This document shows, piece by piece, positions 21,001 to 28,370 of a stretch of DNA of 64,000 nt (within the stretch, counting starts at the first letter, position 1; every line of letters begins with the position of its first letter). This stretch comes from a virus, in the IMG/VR virus record IMGVR_UViG_3300045256_000135, positions 119,245-183,244 of that record; one strand, given 5' to 3'. The notes under the pieces are model-generated. The model worked only from the letters and a program-made list of their open reading frames with translations, was not told the DNA's origin and did no database searches. A program made the translations under genes and the position numbers.

Positions 21001-22211
21001 GTGTGTTTGTCAACCAGCTGTCTCTTGCAAATCTCTGCTCTGGCGTTCGAATCTCCAACTGCAAGGGAACTGACGTTGTTCAGACCTCCACTTTGTACCA
21101 GGTGCTCTCACTCCTGCTCGAAGGTACAACACTCAATGGCACCTTGAATCTTGTTGGGACTACAAACAAGTTCATCAAGATTAGTAAATGCTCGATTCAG
21201 ACCCTACAGGGCACCTATGACGAGCTTGGCGTCGACAACTCGAGTATTACAACGGTTGAGCCAGGAACAACCAACAACTTCTCCAACGCAAAGTTTTCGC
21301 AATGCACCATTGGTCGAGCTGGTCTCCAGTGGACTTCGGGAAGTCGTTTTGCCATCGAATTTGAGGGGTGTACGTTTACAGCTCTGGTAACAAACAAAGT
21401 AGCTGCGTTCGAAGTAGGTGGTGCGACTCTTTCTCGACCCACTCTGGGGTTGAAGCTGATCAACTGCATCATGCCAGGTGGCCCAGCTCAAGTTACTGCA
21501 GTCTACATTGACAATTGCAGTGACGTATTGATTCAAGGGTCAACCTTTAACGATCAGCGTATCACAGCAGCTGGTGGACCAGTGATCAACGTTGGTCTTG
21601 GTTTTGCTAGCAACCCAGCTCACACCTATGCGGACGTGAAGATTGACGGAAACACGTTTGACGTTACCTCTAACGATGCTGGTCCAGGCATTGCTGACTT
21701 TGGTAACTGGTTGGTGTTGTTCTCCACCCACACGTCAGACCCAGGGCTCTCGTATCCTGGCGGTAGCAAGTTTTCGAACAACACTGTTATTTGCAGAGAA
21801 CCTGCATTCAACAAGCTGCTGTGTGTTCTTCATGTTGGCACAACTCGTGGCTTCCAATGCAGAAACAACAACCTCGCCTATTTAGGAGCTAACGCCAACG
21901 TAAACTGGGCGTCTCCTGCTGGTGGTGGGGCACAAAGCCAGGCAGCTCGGGGTGCACTTTCACCGATTCCAGCATATCCGCTCGCTCTAATCTACGGGTT
22001 GAACACCTACCCAGGAGCGGTGGTTGGCAACCTTGGCAACATGAACACTACCCAGATCTCCGGAAATGCGGTAGCAAATCTTGGAGCTGCCTCAAGATGG
22101 GTTTGTGCTGCCATCTCCGCTGGAGCAAACCTTAACGAGCATAGCAATGCAGTAGGGCCCTATTTCGACTTCTCGGTAATTGGCCAGCCAGATCGTCAAA
22201 TCAACAACTGA
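18048..22211 (+). CDS. Large tail spike-like protein with beta-helix
   Basis: A 1387-residue protein. The N-terminal 200 residues resemble phage structural proteins that dock on the baseplate (SRTNTWESGIYAGLAVTVN). From about residue 780 to 1350 the sequence shows repeated short strands with periodic F..C.F/I..C.F turns (for example VLFDHCNFVD, VQFRGCQFGN, VWFDSCVFVN), typical of a right-handed beta-helix with a Cys/Asn ladder. A receptor-binding or depolymerase spike is likely; no catalytic site is visible. A GGTGAAGG sequence precedes the start. Confidence 0.65.
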   Translation: MRRSLYPDGVLVQQPNLEFTEDSKSEQILVSRTNTWESGIYAGLAVTVNSVNLDRVDLATGSGYAPNGELVVVGSAQLNQSLADTTLGASNLAFVFYTELLTDPEPHETNGLTYPTKAEASFRFRILTPAQFAALPATDPTMTNDAQDRALLVARITATGGNLVQGNIENSVPWRDLKFATVASPGINGVSIRNVSDTTPEGLNGQLIFSVSPNRLQWKAPGEVGPGVAVNVPNEADYTLTALGGSTIVVHVIPSALPIAALTVTVAITGVYSQSVPRMSAADRHHRSLVGTGIPTKTNPHGLSIKDIDPDFVSELTIHQELMHAAGIWRGSSPACLRTDIVEVPGTDYLSIIAPTGDDTYWCEGIRLTSVQNNQVTFTDATPGPTREVFEIFVDDAGIVGKSKRSSFPLVSLLTGVENGLVFLSPSIQAGTYALSWTSNGPGLGGSLKWGTGKPTLVPAGVSSGLFSLFDGEDEVKFFISNVALLPQPAGIYTDNITVNAAVSRDRFVVTAQVFWTGSGTGSLGYTPNRGFVPAKLIDQRLFGNLTAADIRDDALEDVFYKATYEKSCDGVLLGTIDAASVDGSLSPTPAGGLFVDINGYAPVYVRGKRMVVRGAQVAVPNNALSVIYVDVDGNLQVTDLQTAAFLNNGNEVLQLNAEAFVQHGAALAFVGTAGGTILFTVDLRRNLGGGNEAVEPWTVGIAERPGLFTRGAEFFDLSGALLYAAAAGQTALRVLTTRVKNPVIIGPGSMSISDGTILVDNSAVNGSTSLFALTGGVSVTAPGSQLVLRNVKVLPGTGVVNALTCYLVTTAAFTSTVLTGLLVKLDQFGGLIRNAGPNSFGTILENVRCELTTAYSDLILQQVPGQISISGLDLTASTALGTVAVVNASTTLAFTSIAQVRGTGQKLVSGAGSITNLSCTNCSGVRLGSMTSVISDVLFDHCNFVDTTPGSVVNAASVRVQFRGCQFGNSVTLLTASDVWFDSCVFVNQLSLANLCSGVRISNCKGTDVVQTSTLYQVLSLLLEGTTLNGTLNLVGTTNKFIKISKCSIQTLQGTYDELGVDNSSITTVEPGTTNNFSNAKFSQCTIGRAGLQWTSGSRFAIEFEGCTFTALVTNKVAAFEVGGATLSRPTLGLKLINCIMPGGPAQVTAVYIDNCSDVLIQGSTFNDQRITAAGGPVINVGLGFASNPAHTYADVKIDGNTFDVTSNDAGPGIADFGNWLVLFSTHTSDPGLSYPGGSKFSNNTVICREPAFNKLLCVLHVGTTRGFQCRNNNLAYLGANANVNWASPAGGGAQSQAARGALSPIPAYPLALIYGLNTYPGAVVGNLGNMNTTQISGNAVANLGAASRWVCAAISAGANLNEHSNAVGPYFDFSVIGQPDRQINN

Positions 22212-22218
22212 GATCGAC

Positions 22219-22530
22219 ATGCAAAAGGTTGAGTACGCAAATCTGAAGAAACTGCACTTAGTCCTTGGTGAATTGGCTCTGTCTAGACTAGCGCCTTTCC
22301 CGTCAAGAGATCGAGTTCTGCATAACTGGCTCGCAACCGGCAAGTTGGTCTTTACAGAGGATGGTGCAACAGTACACCTGGAGCAAACAGAGCCAAAAAA
22401 GGTGATCCTCGATTACGACGTAGCAAATCACCAGATAATCTGGCACGTTGGTACATTCAGGTGGACGCCACTGATCCCGCCGGAAAAACAGTTGTTAGAC
22501 TTGACTCTAGTCAATGAACAGAACGACTAA
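22219..22530 (+). CDS. Hypothetical protein ending the tail operon
   Basis: A 103-residue protein. The ATG at 22219 is chosen over an in-frame ATG at 22180 that would overlap the spike gene by 32 nt. It contains a segment resembling a short beta domain (KLVFTEDGATVHLEQ) but no known family. It is the last gene before the promoter-rich early region. Confidence 0.55.
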   Translation: MQKVEYANLKKLHLVLGELALSRLAPFPSRDRVLHNWLATGKLVFTEDGATVHLEQTEPKKVILDYDVANHQIIWHVGTFRWTPLIPPEKQLLDLTLVNEQND

Positions 22531-22556
22531 GCTATATAGTTAGCTGTAGCATTCTG
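22519..22556 (+). other. Nested inverted repeats after the tail operon
   Basis: CAGAA and TTCTG arms enclose a second dyad (CTAA...TTAG around CTATATAG). This lies at the junction between the structural block and the early region. Without a U-run it is at best a weak terminator; the TATATAG core could also be part of a promoter. Confidence 0.25.
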
Positions 22557-22586
22557 ACTGTTCTAAGTCAATTTTCATCGAGCTCC

Positions 22587-22614
22587 TTGATTTGAGGCGA
22601 AACATCTTTATGAT
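22587..22614 (+). promoter_or_regulatory. Early-type promoter, copy 1
   Basis: The -35 is TTGATT and the -10 is TATGAT, with a 16-nt spacer. It is preceded by TTCATCGAGCTCC, which is shared with other copies. The predicted start of transcription falls at or next to the ATG at 22622, giving the lipoprotein mRNA a leader of at most about 12 nt. Confidence 0.75.
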
Positions 22615-22633
22615 GAACGTTATGGAGGCCACG

Positions 22634-23242
22634 ATGAAAAAGATCGCAGTACTAGTTGGCCTGCTTAGCGTTTCTGCCTGTACGGCGGACGTGTTTAGCA
22701 GCCCGTGTTCAGAGACCACTTGCACGCCGTCGGAAGAGATTCCGCCCGATGCGAAACTGATCGACGGTTCGCCAGTCCCTCAAGACTACGTTCCGAATTT
22801 CCGTTCAGTGAACGGGTGCAAGGTATGGCACGACTATCGCTATCTAGCGCCGCAAGGTTCTGGAGCGTCTGTCAAGCTGGATTGGGTTCTGCCCCAAAGT
22901 CAACGCTGCGTAATCATCATGTCGGCCACTCTGGTGAAGTTCGTTGGAGCTACCGCTACTAACCAGGTACTTCTCGGAGGTGGTGATCTGGATCCGCAAC
23001 AGTTCCCGATTAAGTTCTTCGAGTATCAAACGGACGATGTTGGCAACCCATTTCAGTGGGTCAGCTTCACGGGTGGGTACCCTGGGGTGTTTGGGTTCGT
23101 CAATCCAAACAACAAGGCAGTTTCTGGTGCAGTGATGGTCTGCATGGGAGATCAGTGGAGCTGGGATGGCCCATGCTACTGCAACCCCGAGCCGTCTGGC
23201 AAGATCACTCACGCTGCCTGCAATCCGGTCGTTGCGAAGTAA
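22634..23242 (+). CDS. Predicted phage lipoprotein
   Basis: A 202-residue protein. MKKIAVLVGLLSVSAC is a clear lipoprotein signal: basic start, hydrophobic core, and a V-S-A-C lipobox with Cys16. The mature part has several Cys (CSETTC, then a C-terminal CYC), suggesting disulfides in the periplasm. GGAGG lies 5 nt before the ATG at 22634, but an in-frame ATG at 22622 coincides with the promoter's predicted start site and could also be used. A role in superinfection exclusion or envelope alteration is plausible for a phage lipoprotein under an early promoter, but this is inference. Confidence 0.75.
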   Translation: MKKIAVLVGLLSVSACTADVFSSPCSETTCTPSEEIPPDAKLIDGSPVPQDYVPNFRSVNGCKVWHDYRYLAPQGSGASVKLDWVLPQSQRCVIIMSATLVKFVGATATNQVLLGGGDLDPQQFPIKFFEYQTDDVGNPFQWVSFTGGYPGVFGFVNPNNKAVSGAVMVCMGDQWSWDGPCYCNPEPSGKITHAACNPVVAK

Positions 23243-23262
23243 GCTGAATCGGATTTCGCTCC

Positions 23263-23290
23263 TTGATTTCACGCCAATCATTATTATGAT
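23263..23290 (+). promoter_or_regulatory. Early-type promoter, copy 2 (leaderless geometry)
   Basis: TTGATT, 16-nt spacer, TATGAT, then the 6 nt CATTGT and the ATG at 23297. The A of the ATG is where transcription should begin. Flanks CAAT and ATTG give a partial dyad over the -10. Confidence 0.8.
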
Positions 23291-23296
23291 CATTGT

Positions 23297-23713
23297 ATGA
23301 CCATCAGAGGATTCCATTTCTCAGACGAGTTGATTGACGCTATCTCAAAACGTTCGATCTCGATGTCGATTGGATGGGAGATAGTTAGCGAGACGAAGAA
23401 TGGATCTGTCCATTATCTCGGGAAGAGGACCCTGCGTAAATCGGTCGCGTCTGAGTTCGGGGTTTGGTATATCGACCCGACGACAAAGAAGCGTAAGTTG
23501 GTCTACGTTATGGTAAAGATTAGCGAATATGCCAATGGGGTGATGCTCCATCTCTACCATGAGATGTTGAATGCCGATCCCGCCACCGAGTGGGCGTTGG
23601 GAGAAACCAAGAGCCAGATCTCGGCTTTGATCTCTGAGTTCGGGAAGAAGATTGAGCCTCGCCAACCCGGTGAGCCTCGGAAGAACCTGGAAGGAGTTTC
23701 GTTCAAATGGTAA
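23297..23713 (+). CDS. Hypothetical early protein, probably leaderless mRNA
   Basis: A 138-residue, Lys/Arg-rich alpha/beta protein without a recognised domain. No Shine-Dalgarno can precede this ATG if transcription begins at it, and no better downstream start exists. It shares 7 nt with the next gene's start, so the downstream gene is probably translated by coupling. The function is unknown. Confidence 0.7.
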   Translation: MTIRGFHFSDELIDAISKRSISMSIGWEIVSETKNGSVHYLGKRTLRKSVASEFGVWYIDPTTKKRKLVYVMVKISEYANGVMLHLYHEMLNADPATEWALGETKSQISALISEFGKKIEPRQPGEPRKNLEGVSFKW

Positions 23714-24066
23714 ACCAAAGCTGCATCTCTTGCGGTGGGGATGGGAAGATTCAGAACGCAGCTGGAAACCGAGCAACGTGTCCGATGTGCCGTGGATCGG
23801 GGCTTGCTGGTGCGTTCGACGGATGGGGCGTTCGTGATGTAACCAAAACCAAAACTCGGAAGCCGAACAAGGTTGTTCGGCCAGAACGTCCGAAGGCTCC
23901 GACGACTGTTGGTGGTGAAGCACTAGCGACTCTCGTTCAGAACGCAGTGCTTTCAGCCGAAACGAAAGCAAAGCTGGTAAATAGCATCATCGATTTTGAA
24001 ATCGAAAAGGGCTCCATTACCGAGACCTTCCGCAAGAAGCTGATGAAGCAGATTCGAGGAAAATGA
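23707..24066 (+). CDS. DnaJ-type zinc-finger-like small protein
   Basis: A 119-residue protein. Two motifs, CISCGGDG (residues 6-13) and CPMCRGSG (about 25-32), match the CxxCxGxG repeats of the DnaJ central zinc domain, giving one probable zinc site. The rest is basic and helical (TETFRKKLMKQIRGK at the end). There is no J domain. It overlaps both neighbours. A role in binding unfolded protein or nucleic acid is possible. Confidence 0.65.
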   Translation: MVNQSCISCGGDGKIQNAAGNRATCPMCRGSGLAGAFDGWGVRDVTKTKTRKPNKVVRPERPKAPTTVGGEALATLVQNAVLSAETKAKLVNSIIDFEIEKGSITETFRKKLMKQIRGK

Positions 24067-24671
24067 CGTTCCAACCTCTCGATCTCCAAACGTACATCGC
24101 CAAGCGGCTGGATCAGGAGCTGAACTTCGATAAGAGTTCTGAGCTTGATCAGTGTCTCTACATTCGCGATAAACTCGCCCAACCACTTGGCTACCAGCAG
24201 ATCTACCAAGGTCAGAAAGAAGGCGAGTTGGCCCGCTATGGCAGATCGGAGTCTGCAACTGCCTCTGCCAGAGTCATTTCGGAACATCGATCAAAAAGCT
24301 GTACGCTACCAGTCGTTGATATCATACACGATTCTGGTCTGACTCTGACCGTTCGTCAGAACTTCTACAACTGGAAGCTGTCAGTGGTATCCCCGAAGCA
24401 TCTGTCAGAGCATCTGTCAGAGCATCTGTTTGATGGGCTCTGTCACACCACCCCACCGGTGGATCCGGAATATACGGGTAACCCGCTGAACCCAGTGTAC
24501 TTCGAGGGTTTCCCTAGTGACAAGATCTATGGGTACTTTTCGCAGGATCGATCTCGATTCTCCCTGGAGCTTTGGCAACTCGACGGGATTCAGATTGCAC
24601 TGTTTCTGATCATGCGAGAGCTTGGGCTTCGTCCGGCTCTGATCTGGTCAAGTCGTAAGAAGGAGACGTGA
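24063..24671 (+). CDS. Hypothetical early protein with short tandem repeat
   Basis: A 202-residue protein with no family recognised. A 12-nt unit (AGCATCTGTCAG) is present in two perfect copies and one degenerate copy at 24397-24432, encoding SEHLSEHLF. Translation overlaps the zinc-finger gene by ATGA. The amino-acid repeat is in frame and looks like replication slippage. Confidence 0.6.
   Translation: MTFQPLDLQTYIAKRLDQELNFDKSSELDQCLYIRDKLAQPLGYQQIYQGQKEGELARYGRSESATASARVISEHRSKSCTLPVVDIIHDSGLTLTVRQNFYNWKLSVVSPKHLSEHLSEHLFDGLCHTTPPVDPEYTGNPLNPVYFEGFPSDKIYGYFSQDRSRFSLELWQLDGIQIALFLIMRELGLRPALIWSSRKKET
24397..24432 (+). repeat. 12-nt in-frame tandem repeat (3 copies)
   Basis: AGCATCTGTCAG occurs twice perfectly and a third time as AGCATCTGTTTG. 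It lies within a coding region and keeps the frame. Confidence 0.85.
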
Positions 24672-24689
24672 AATATTTCATCGTGCTCC

Positions 24690-24717
24690 TTGATTTCGCA
24701 ACGATCATTATTATGAT
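24690..24717 (+). promoter_or_regulatory. Early-type promoter, copy 3 (with leader)
   Basis: TTGATT, 16-nt spacer and TATGAT as in the other copies, but the triplet at the predicted start site is ATA (24724), not ATG. The gene instead uses an ATG 38 nt downstream with AAAGGAAAAG before it. This copy shows that the conserved block is a promoter in its own right and not part of a coding repeat. Confidence 0.8.
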
Positions 24718-24761
24718 CATTGTATAAGGGAAGTAGGATCCCTCAACAAAAGGAAAAGACA

Positions 24762-25013
24762 ATGACGACGGAAATGATGACTGAGGCCCAGACGACGGAG
24801 ACGACGGAGACGACGGAGACGACGGAGACGGTGGAAAAGAAGCAGCGGAAGTCTCCGACTCCGAAGAAAGTGGCTTGCGGAAAGTGCGGGACCGTTCGGA
24901 ACTCTCAGGCGATGCGCGCCTCGGTGGATCCGAACGGGGTTCGGTCGTACGAGTGCAAGAAGTGCCCAACCGAGCCGGTTGGTGCTGATGCTCAGGTGAA
25001 GGTGGCAGAATGA
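24762..25013 (+). CDS. Zinc-ribbon-like protein with Thr-Thr-Glu repeat
   Basis: An 83-residue protein. Residues 10-24 are a TTE repeat, coded by a 9-nt tandem repeat, then a Lys-rich linker, then CGKCG and CKKC separated by about 23 residues, a typical four-Cys zinc ribbon. AAAGGAAAAG upstream serves as ribosome-binding site. It overlaps the ADP-ribosylglycohydrolase start by ATGA, so the two are co-translated. The function is unknown; a nucleic-acid or protein contact is likely. Confidence 0.7.
   Translation: MTTEMMTEAQTTETTETTETTETVEKKQRKSPTPKKVACGKCGTVRNSQAMRASVDPNGVRSYECKKCPTEPVGADAQVKVAE
24791..24835 (+). repeat. 9-nt tandem repeat (4 perfect plus 1 degenerate)
   Basis: GACGACGGA is repeated four times, then GACGGTGGA. 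It is in frame and encodes the Thr/Glu tract. It is expected to be length-variable by slippage. Confidence 0.9.
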
Positions 25014-25945
25014 TGCCAGAGAAAAGGGGAACGTTCCGGGTTGATCGCGCTCTCGGCGTTTTCCTCGGAGGAGCACTCGGAGATGCACTGGGTGCTCCAT
25101 ACGAATTCAAGTCTCGCTCGCTTGATCCAGTACCACTCCATATGAACGGTGGTGGGTCTTTCAATTGGAGAGAGGGTGAGACGACGGACGATACTGAGAT
25201 GGCGATGGGGGTCGCCAAGATGTATCTGCAAACGAACGGACTGTACAGCGAGCAAGAGCTGAAAGCTAACTGGCTCGCCTGGATTGACACTCATCCAAGA
25301 GACGTTGGGGCTTGGACCCGGCACGCAATGGGTGGTCTTCGTCGCGGTCAGCATCCAAAGCAGTTGTGGCAAGCAGCTGGTAGGAAAGATGCTGGTAACG
25401 GTGGCGTGATGAGGGCTTGGGTGACGCCATTGGTTCGGAGAACGTGGAAACAAATCGAGCGCGATACGGTTCGAATCTGCGAATTGTCTCACCCCGATCC
25501 GCGTTGTGTAGCAAGCTGCATTGCAGTCCATTCAGCGATCCACGAAATGATCGCCGGGCGGAACAACTTACGAGCCATCGTAACGAAAGCAGCTATCCGA
25601 GCACGGGAATACAGCGAAGAAACTTCTGATGCAGTGGTGTCAGCTCTAGTGACTAAGCCACTGGAGTTCCACAACTCGGGGTACACGGTTGGAACTGTTC
25701 ACAGTGCATTCACTGCGCTGGTTACGACTCAGTCGTACGAAGATTGCCTCCGAGCGGTCTGCCAAGTCGGAAACGACGCTGACTCTGTCGGAGCGGTTGC
25801 TGGCGCACTAGCTGGTGCGTATTACGGCTACACTGAGATCCCCAAAGAGCTTGTATCGAAGCTTCGCGGGTCTGGTTCGTGGTATCATTTCACCGAAGTG
25901 GACTACCTTCGAACGGCGATTCGTCTTCTCTCCATTCGCAACTAA
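25010..25945 (+). CDS. ADP-ribosylglycohydrolase (DraG/ARH family)
   Basis: A 311-residue protein, the usual length for the family, which removes ADP-ribose from modified macromolecules using a two-metal site. Visible motifs in order: GGALGDALGAPYEF (residues about 19-32), TDDTEMA (about 62-68, metal-binding), GNGGVMRAW (about 130-138), SHPDPR (about 160), and the C-terminal GNDADSVGAVAGALAGAYYG (about 263-282, second metal-binding cluster). All key acidic residues are present, so it should be active. Co-translated with the zinc-ribbon protein upstream. In a phage it may reverse ADP-ribosylation by a host toxin; the substrate is not known. Confidence 0.88.
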   Translation: MMPEKRGTFRVDRALGVFLGGALGDALGAPYEFKSRSLDPVPLHMNGGGSFNWREGETTDDTEMAMGVAKMYLQTNGLYSEQELKANWLAWIDTHPRDVGAWTRHAMGGLRRGQHPKQLWQAAGRKDAGNGGVMRAWVTPLVRRTWKQIERDTVRICELSHPDPRCVASCIAVHSAIHEMIAGRNNLRAIVTKAAIRAREYSEETSDAVVSALVTKPLEFHNSGYTVGTVHSAFTALVTTQSYEDCLRAVCQVGNDADSVGAVAGALAGAYYGYTEIPKELVSKLRGSGSWYHFTEVDYLRTAIRLLSIRN

Positions 25946-25962
25946 TTCATCGAGCCCCAATT

Positions 25963-26259
25963 ATGGCAAGTTACAAACAGTTCATGGATCGCTACGCTCT
26001 TGTTCTTGAAGCTTGCGTCCGCCGACTGCAACATCTCAAAGGCAAGTTTGCAACTCGTAGGGAGCTTGCTCAATGGGTCGCAGGCGATCTGCCTACCCTG
26101 TATGCCAAGACGTTCTGCAACGGACGTGAGCGTAGTTCCGAGAAGCTCCACGTGAAGGTGTGGCGGGTCCAGCAGATGCTTTCGACTGCCGTGTTCCTCG
26201 GAGCGGTTCGTGGTAAGGGGATGCAGTCAGTCATCCGAGTGGTTCGGAAAGCTGGGTGA
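25963..26259 (+). CDS. Hypothetical basic early protein
   Basis: A 98-residue, Lys/Arg-rich helical protein. The ATG at 25963 is preferred over an ORF extending back into the preceding gene. Just upstream lies TTCATCGAGC (25946-25955), the 5' flank of the early promoters without its -35/-10. The composition suggests nucleic-acid binding; no family is recognised. Confidence 0.6.
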   Translation: MASYKQFMDRYALVLEACVRRLQHLKGKFATRRELAQWVAGDLPTLYAKTFCNGRERSSEKLHVKVWRVQQMLSTAVFLGAVRGKGMQSVIRVVRKAG

Positions 26260-26287
26260 TCTCTTAGCACAATCTTGTTCGAGCTCC

Positions 26288-26315
26288 TTGATTTCTCTAC
26301 AATCATCATTATGAT
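26288..26315 (+). promoter_or_regulatory. Early-type promoter, copy 4 (leaderless geometry)
   Basis: TTGATT, 16-nt spacer, TATGAT, CATTGT, then the ATG at 26322. Nearly identical to copies 2 and 6. Confidence 0.8.
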
Positions 26316-26321
26316 CATTGT

Positions 26322-26518
26322 ATGGAACAATCCAAGTATATCGAATCTCTCCGGTTCGTTCGAAAAGACGATCAAAAGGTTTCACTGTAACGAATTACGG
26401 GCACTGGACCGACATTGTTTCGCCTGATGGTGAGACAGATCGGGTGAAGTGGTTCGGTCCAGAAGAGTTCGGTTACGTTGGGGTCCAGGGTAACGTCTAC
26501 AACAAGGTGGAGGTGTAA
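26322..26518 (+). pseudogene. Small early gene with apparent -1 frameshift
   Basis: The ATG placed by the promoter opens a 22-codon frame that stops at 26388-26390. The -1 frame continues without a stop to 26518 and encodes a well-formed segment (GFTVTNYGHWTDIVSPDG...). Joining the frames at the A-run 26374-26377 would give a protein of about 65 residues. Options are a programmed -1 slip on AAAAG, a one-base loss in the homopolymer (real or a sequencing error), or use of a TTG start at 26318. It is listed as a pseudogene only because the intact frame is not continuous. The product is unknown. Confidence 0.55.
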
Positions 26519-26519
26519 C

Positions 26520-26903
26520 ATGGCTGGTCTGATTAAGGGCTCGCAGCAGACGAAGTTGACGAAAGAGGGCCTGTCGCCTTATAAGCGCCCAGTCCTTCAG
26601 AAGCTGCTGGAAACCGCGGTTCGAGACACTATCAAGCAGCTGGGAATTACCCGGGAGCAACGCGATCAGCATCGAGTGTATCGAGCGCTGATCCGAATGT
26701 CGGCTCGAATCGCTCTGTTCATGGGTTACAGTCTTTCCGAGCACTTGGTGCTCGTAACCGAGCTGTACGAGAAGTGCCGACTCGAATTCGAAGCCCAGCA
26801 AAAGTCACTTCCGGCGAGCAAGGTGACGTTCCAGAACGCTGTGTTGAGTTCCGAGCACTTGAAGGAGCTGCTCCAAGCAGAGACGAAGAAGCTGGGGAAG
26901 TGA
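26520..26903 (+). CDS. Hypothetical helical early protein
   Basis: A 127-residue, strongly helical protein with many Leu and charged residues; the last 40 residues may form a coiled coil. GGAGG lies 5 nt before the ATG at 26520. Its stop overlaps the next start (TGATG). No family is recognised. Confidence 0.65.
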   Translation: MAGLIKGSQQTKLTKEGLSPYKRPVLQKLLETAVRDTIKQLGITREQRDQHRVYRALIRMSARIALFMGYSLSEHLVLVTELYEKCRLEFEAQQKSLPASKVTFQNAVLSSEHLKELLQAETKKLGK

Positions 26904-27304
26904 TGGTTGATTTCGACAAGTTTGCGGGTGGTTATCGAGATCAGCCAGTGGTTGTTCGCGAGCTCGACAAACCCATCCCGTGGTATCGCAGGTTTCTTAG
27001 CACTCTCGCTGCCAGGTTGCAAAGTCCCTGGTCAGCGTTTAAGGCAGTGCTACGTATGGGGCTGTGGTATAACCATAAAGGGTTGTTTGTGGCTCCGCCT
27101 ATGCCACCGATGTCTCTGTGGAGTAATCCGCGAATCTTTCGGAAGAGGCAAGCCCAGCTTAAACAAGAGCTGCAAGAGATGCGATTGTCGATCAAATCGC
27201 TTAACGCGATCAATGACGAATTCCTTCGTGGGATCTCTAGCAGTCGTGTGAAAACAGTGGAACGCATTCAGGAGCGTATTCGTGAGCAACGAAAGCGTCG
27301 TTAA
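26903..27304 (+). CDS. Hypothetical basic early protein
   Basis: A 133-residue protein. A central hydrophobic, Pro-rich stretch (GLFVAPPMPPMSLW) is followed by a basic coiled-coil-like C-terminus (QELQEMRLSIKSLNAINDEF, ending EQRKRR). The start is set by the TGATG overlap with the previous gene, and its end overlaps the PolX start by 23 nt. The function is unknown. Confidence 0.6.
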   Translation: MVDFDKFAGGYRDQPVVVRELDKPIPWYRRFLSTLAARLQSPWSAFKAVLRMGLWYNHKGLFVAPPMPPMSLWSNPRIFRKRQAQLKQELQEMRLSIKSLNAINDEFLRGISSSRVKTVERIQERIREQRKRR

Positions 27305-28370
27305 GCATCTCCAAGAGATTGCAGAGCTTCTGTTCCTTGCAAAAGAGGATCAGCGAGGCTATGCGTACGCTAAGGCCGCGAATAGTATCAAGGCTTCTGA
27401 GAAGTTGGTCACGCCAGCAATCAAGCCAGGAGAGCTGAAGTACGTTGGACCGTCCATTGTTGCTGTAGTTCTCGAGTTTCTCGAAACCGGTACGAGTAGC
27501 ACTTTCGAGAAGCTTTCTTCGACCGTGGAACGCCCACCTGCCGATATTAGCGCTGAGCTACAGAAGATCCAAGGGGTTGGTCCGGTGAAGGCCATGACCT
27601 TGTGGAAAGCAGGATTCAAAACCATTGCCGACGTGGAAGCCGCGTTAGCATCCGGAGCTCTAAAAGACGAGCGTCTCAAGAAGTCTGTGGAGTACGCTAA
27701 AAACCAATCTGAGCGGATTCCGTTCCACAAGGCATATAGTTTAGCTGCACCGATCCTCGACAAGGTAAAGTCGATCTGTACCAGCGATGGTCGTAGTCTT
27801 ATCCAGGAAGCAGAGTACGCTGGCTCCCTCCGTCGAAGAAAAGAGACGGTAAAGGACATCGACATCCTATGCTCGATCGCTACAGATTGGGACCGAAATC
27901 TAGTTCGGGAGCACATCAAGACGTTCTGGCCGAACGATATCATTGCTGATGGTGTGAGTCGAACTCGGCTTCGGATTACCGATCGCCAGTGTGATATCAT
28001 CTACACGCAGCCGAACACGTGGGGAGCTGCACTTCAGTATCTGACTGGCAGTGCTGATTTCAACGTTCGACTACGTGCCTATGCAAAGACGCTGCATTTC
28101 AAGGTAAGCGAGTACCAGCTTCTCCGCTACCCCGGAACGCCACATGAAGAGAAGCACGATGTCCCATCTGAGCAAGCGTTGTTTGAGAAGCTTGGGATCT
28201 GGTATGTCGAGCCCCATGATCGCGAAGGAGTTCGAAACCTCGAGCTAGCTATCGCTCTGAAGGAGATGCGTCAAGTGCCGGATATGACGTTCGACAAGGC
28301 AATCTGGCTTCGAACGAATCTAGGTATATGTACTCCAGCGGAGCTGAAAGCTCACCAGGAATCGACATGA
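27282..28370 (+). CDS. Family X DNA polymerase (Pol beta-like)
   Basis: A 362-residue protein with a GTG start preceded by AGGAG. Residues about 10-60 are the 8-kDa-like helical domain; a helix-hairpin-helix (IQGVGPVKAMTLW, about 93-105) binds DNA. The nucleotidyltransferase signature AGSLRRRKETVKDIDIL (about 181-197) carries the two metal-binding Asp (D.D), followed by the thumb (TGSADFNVRLRAYAK, then GIWYVEPHDREG). It lacks the C-terminal PHP domain of bacterial PolX, so it resembles eukaryotic and viral forms. These enzymes fill short gaps in repair. It belongs to the same operon as the 5' exonuclease and ligase, which could form a base-excision-type repair set. Confidence 0.88.
   Translation: MSNESVVKHLQEIAELLFLAKEDQRGYAYAKAANSIKASEKLVTPAIKPGELKYVGPSIVAVVLEFLETGTSSTFEKLSSTVERPPADISAELQKIQGVGPVKAMTLWKAGFKTIADVEAALASGALKDERLKKSVEYAKNQSERIPFHKAYSLAAPILDKVKSICTSDGRSLIQEAEYAGSLRRRKETVKDIDILCSIATDWDRNLVREHIKTFWPNDIIADGVSRTRLRITDRQCDIIYTQPNTWGAALQYLTGSADFNVRLRAYAKTLHFKVSEYQLLRYPGTPHEEKHDVPSEQALFEKLGIWYVEPHDREGVRNLELAIALKEMRQVPDMTFDKAIWLRTNLGICTPAELKAHQEST

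Noticed and set aside
22180-22218. Longer N-terminus for the gene ending at 22530
   Set aside because: It would overlap the spike gene by 32 nt without a ribosome-binding site; the ATG at 22219 is the better start.
24397-24835. Short tandem repeats as a CRISPR array
   Set aside because: Units are 9-12 nt, directly adjacent without spacers, and in frame within genes.
24610-25290. 226-residue open frame on the - strand
   Set aside because: It is antisense to a zinc-ribbon gene and the ADP-ribosylglycohydrolase, which has a clear family signature; its Ser/Pro/Arg-rich composition is a product of the 9-nt repeat and codon bias.
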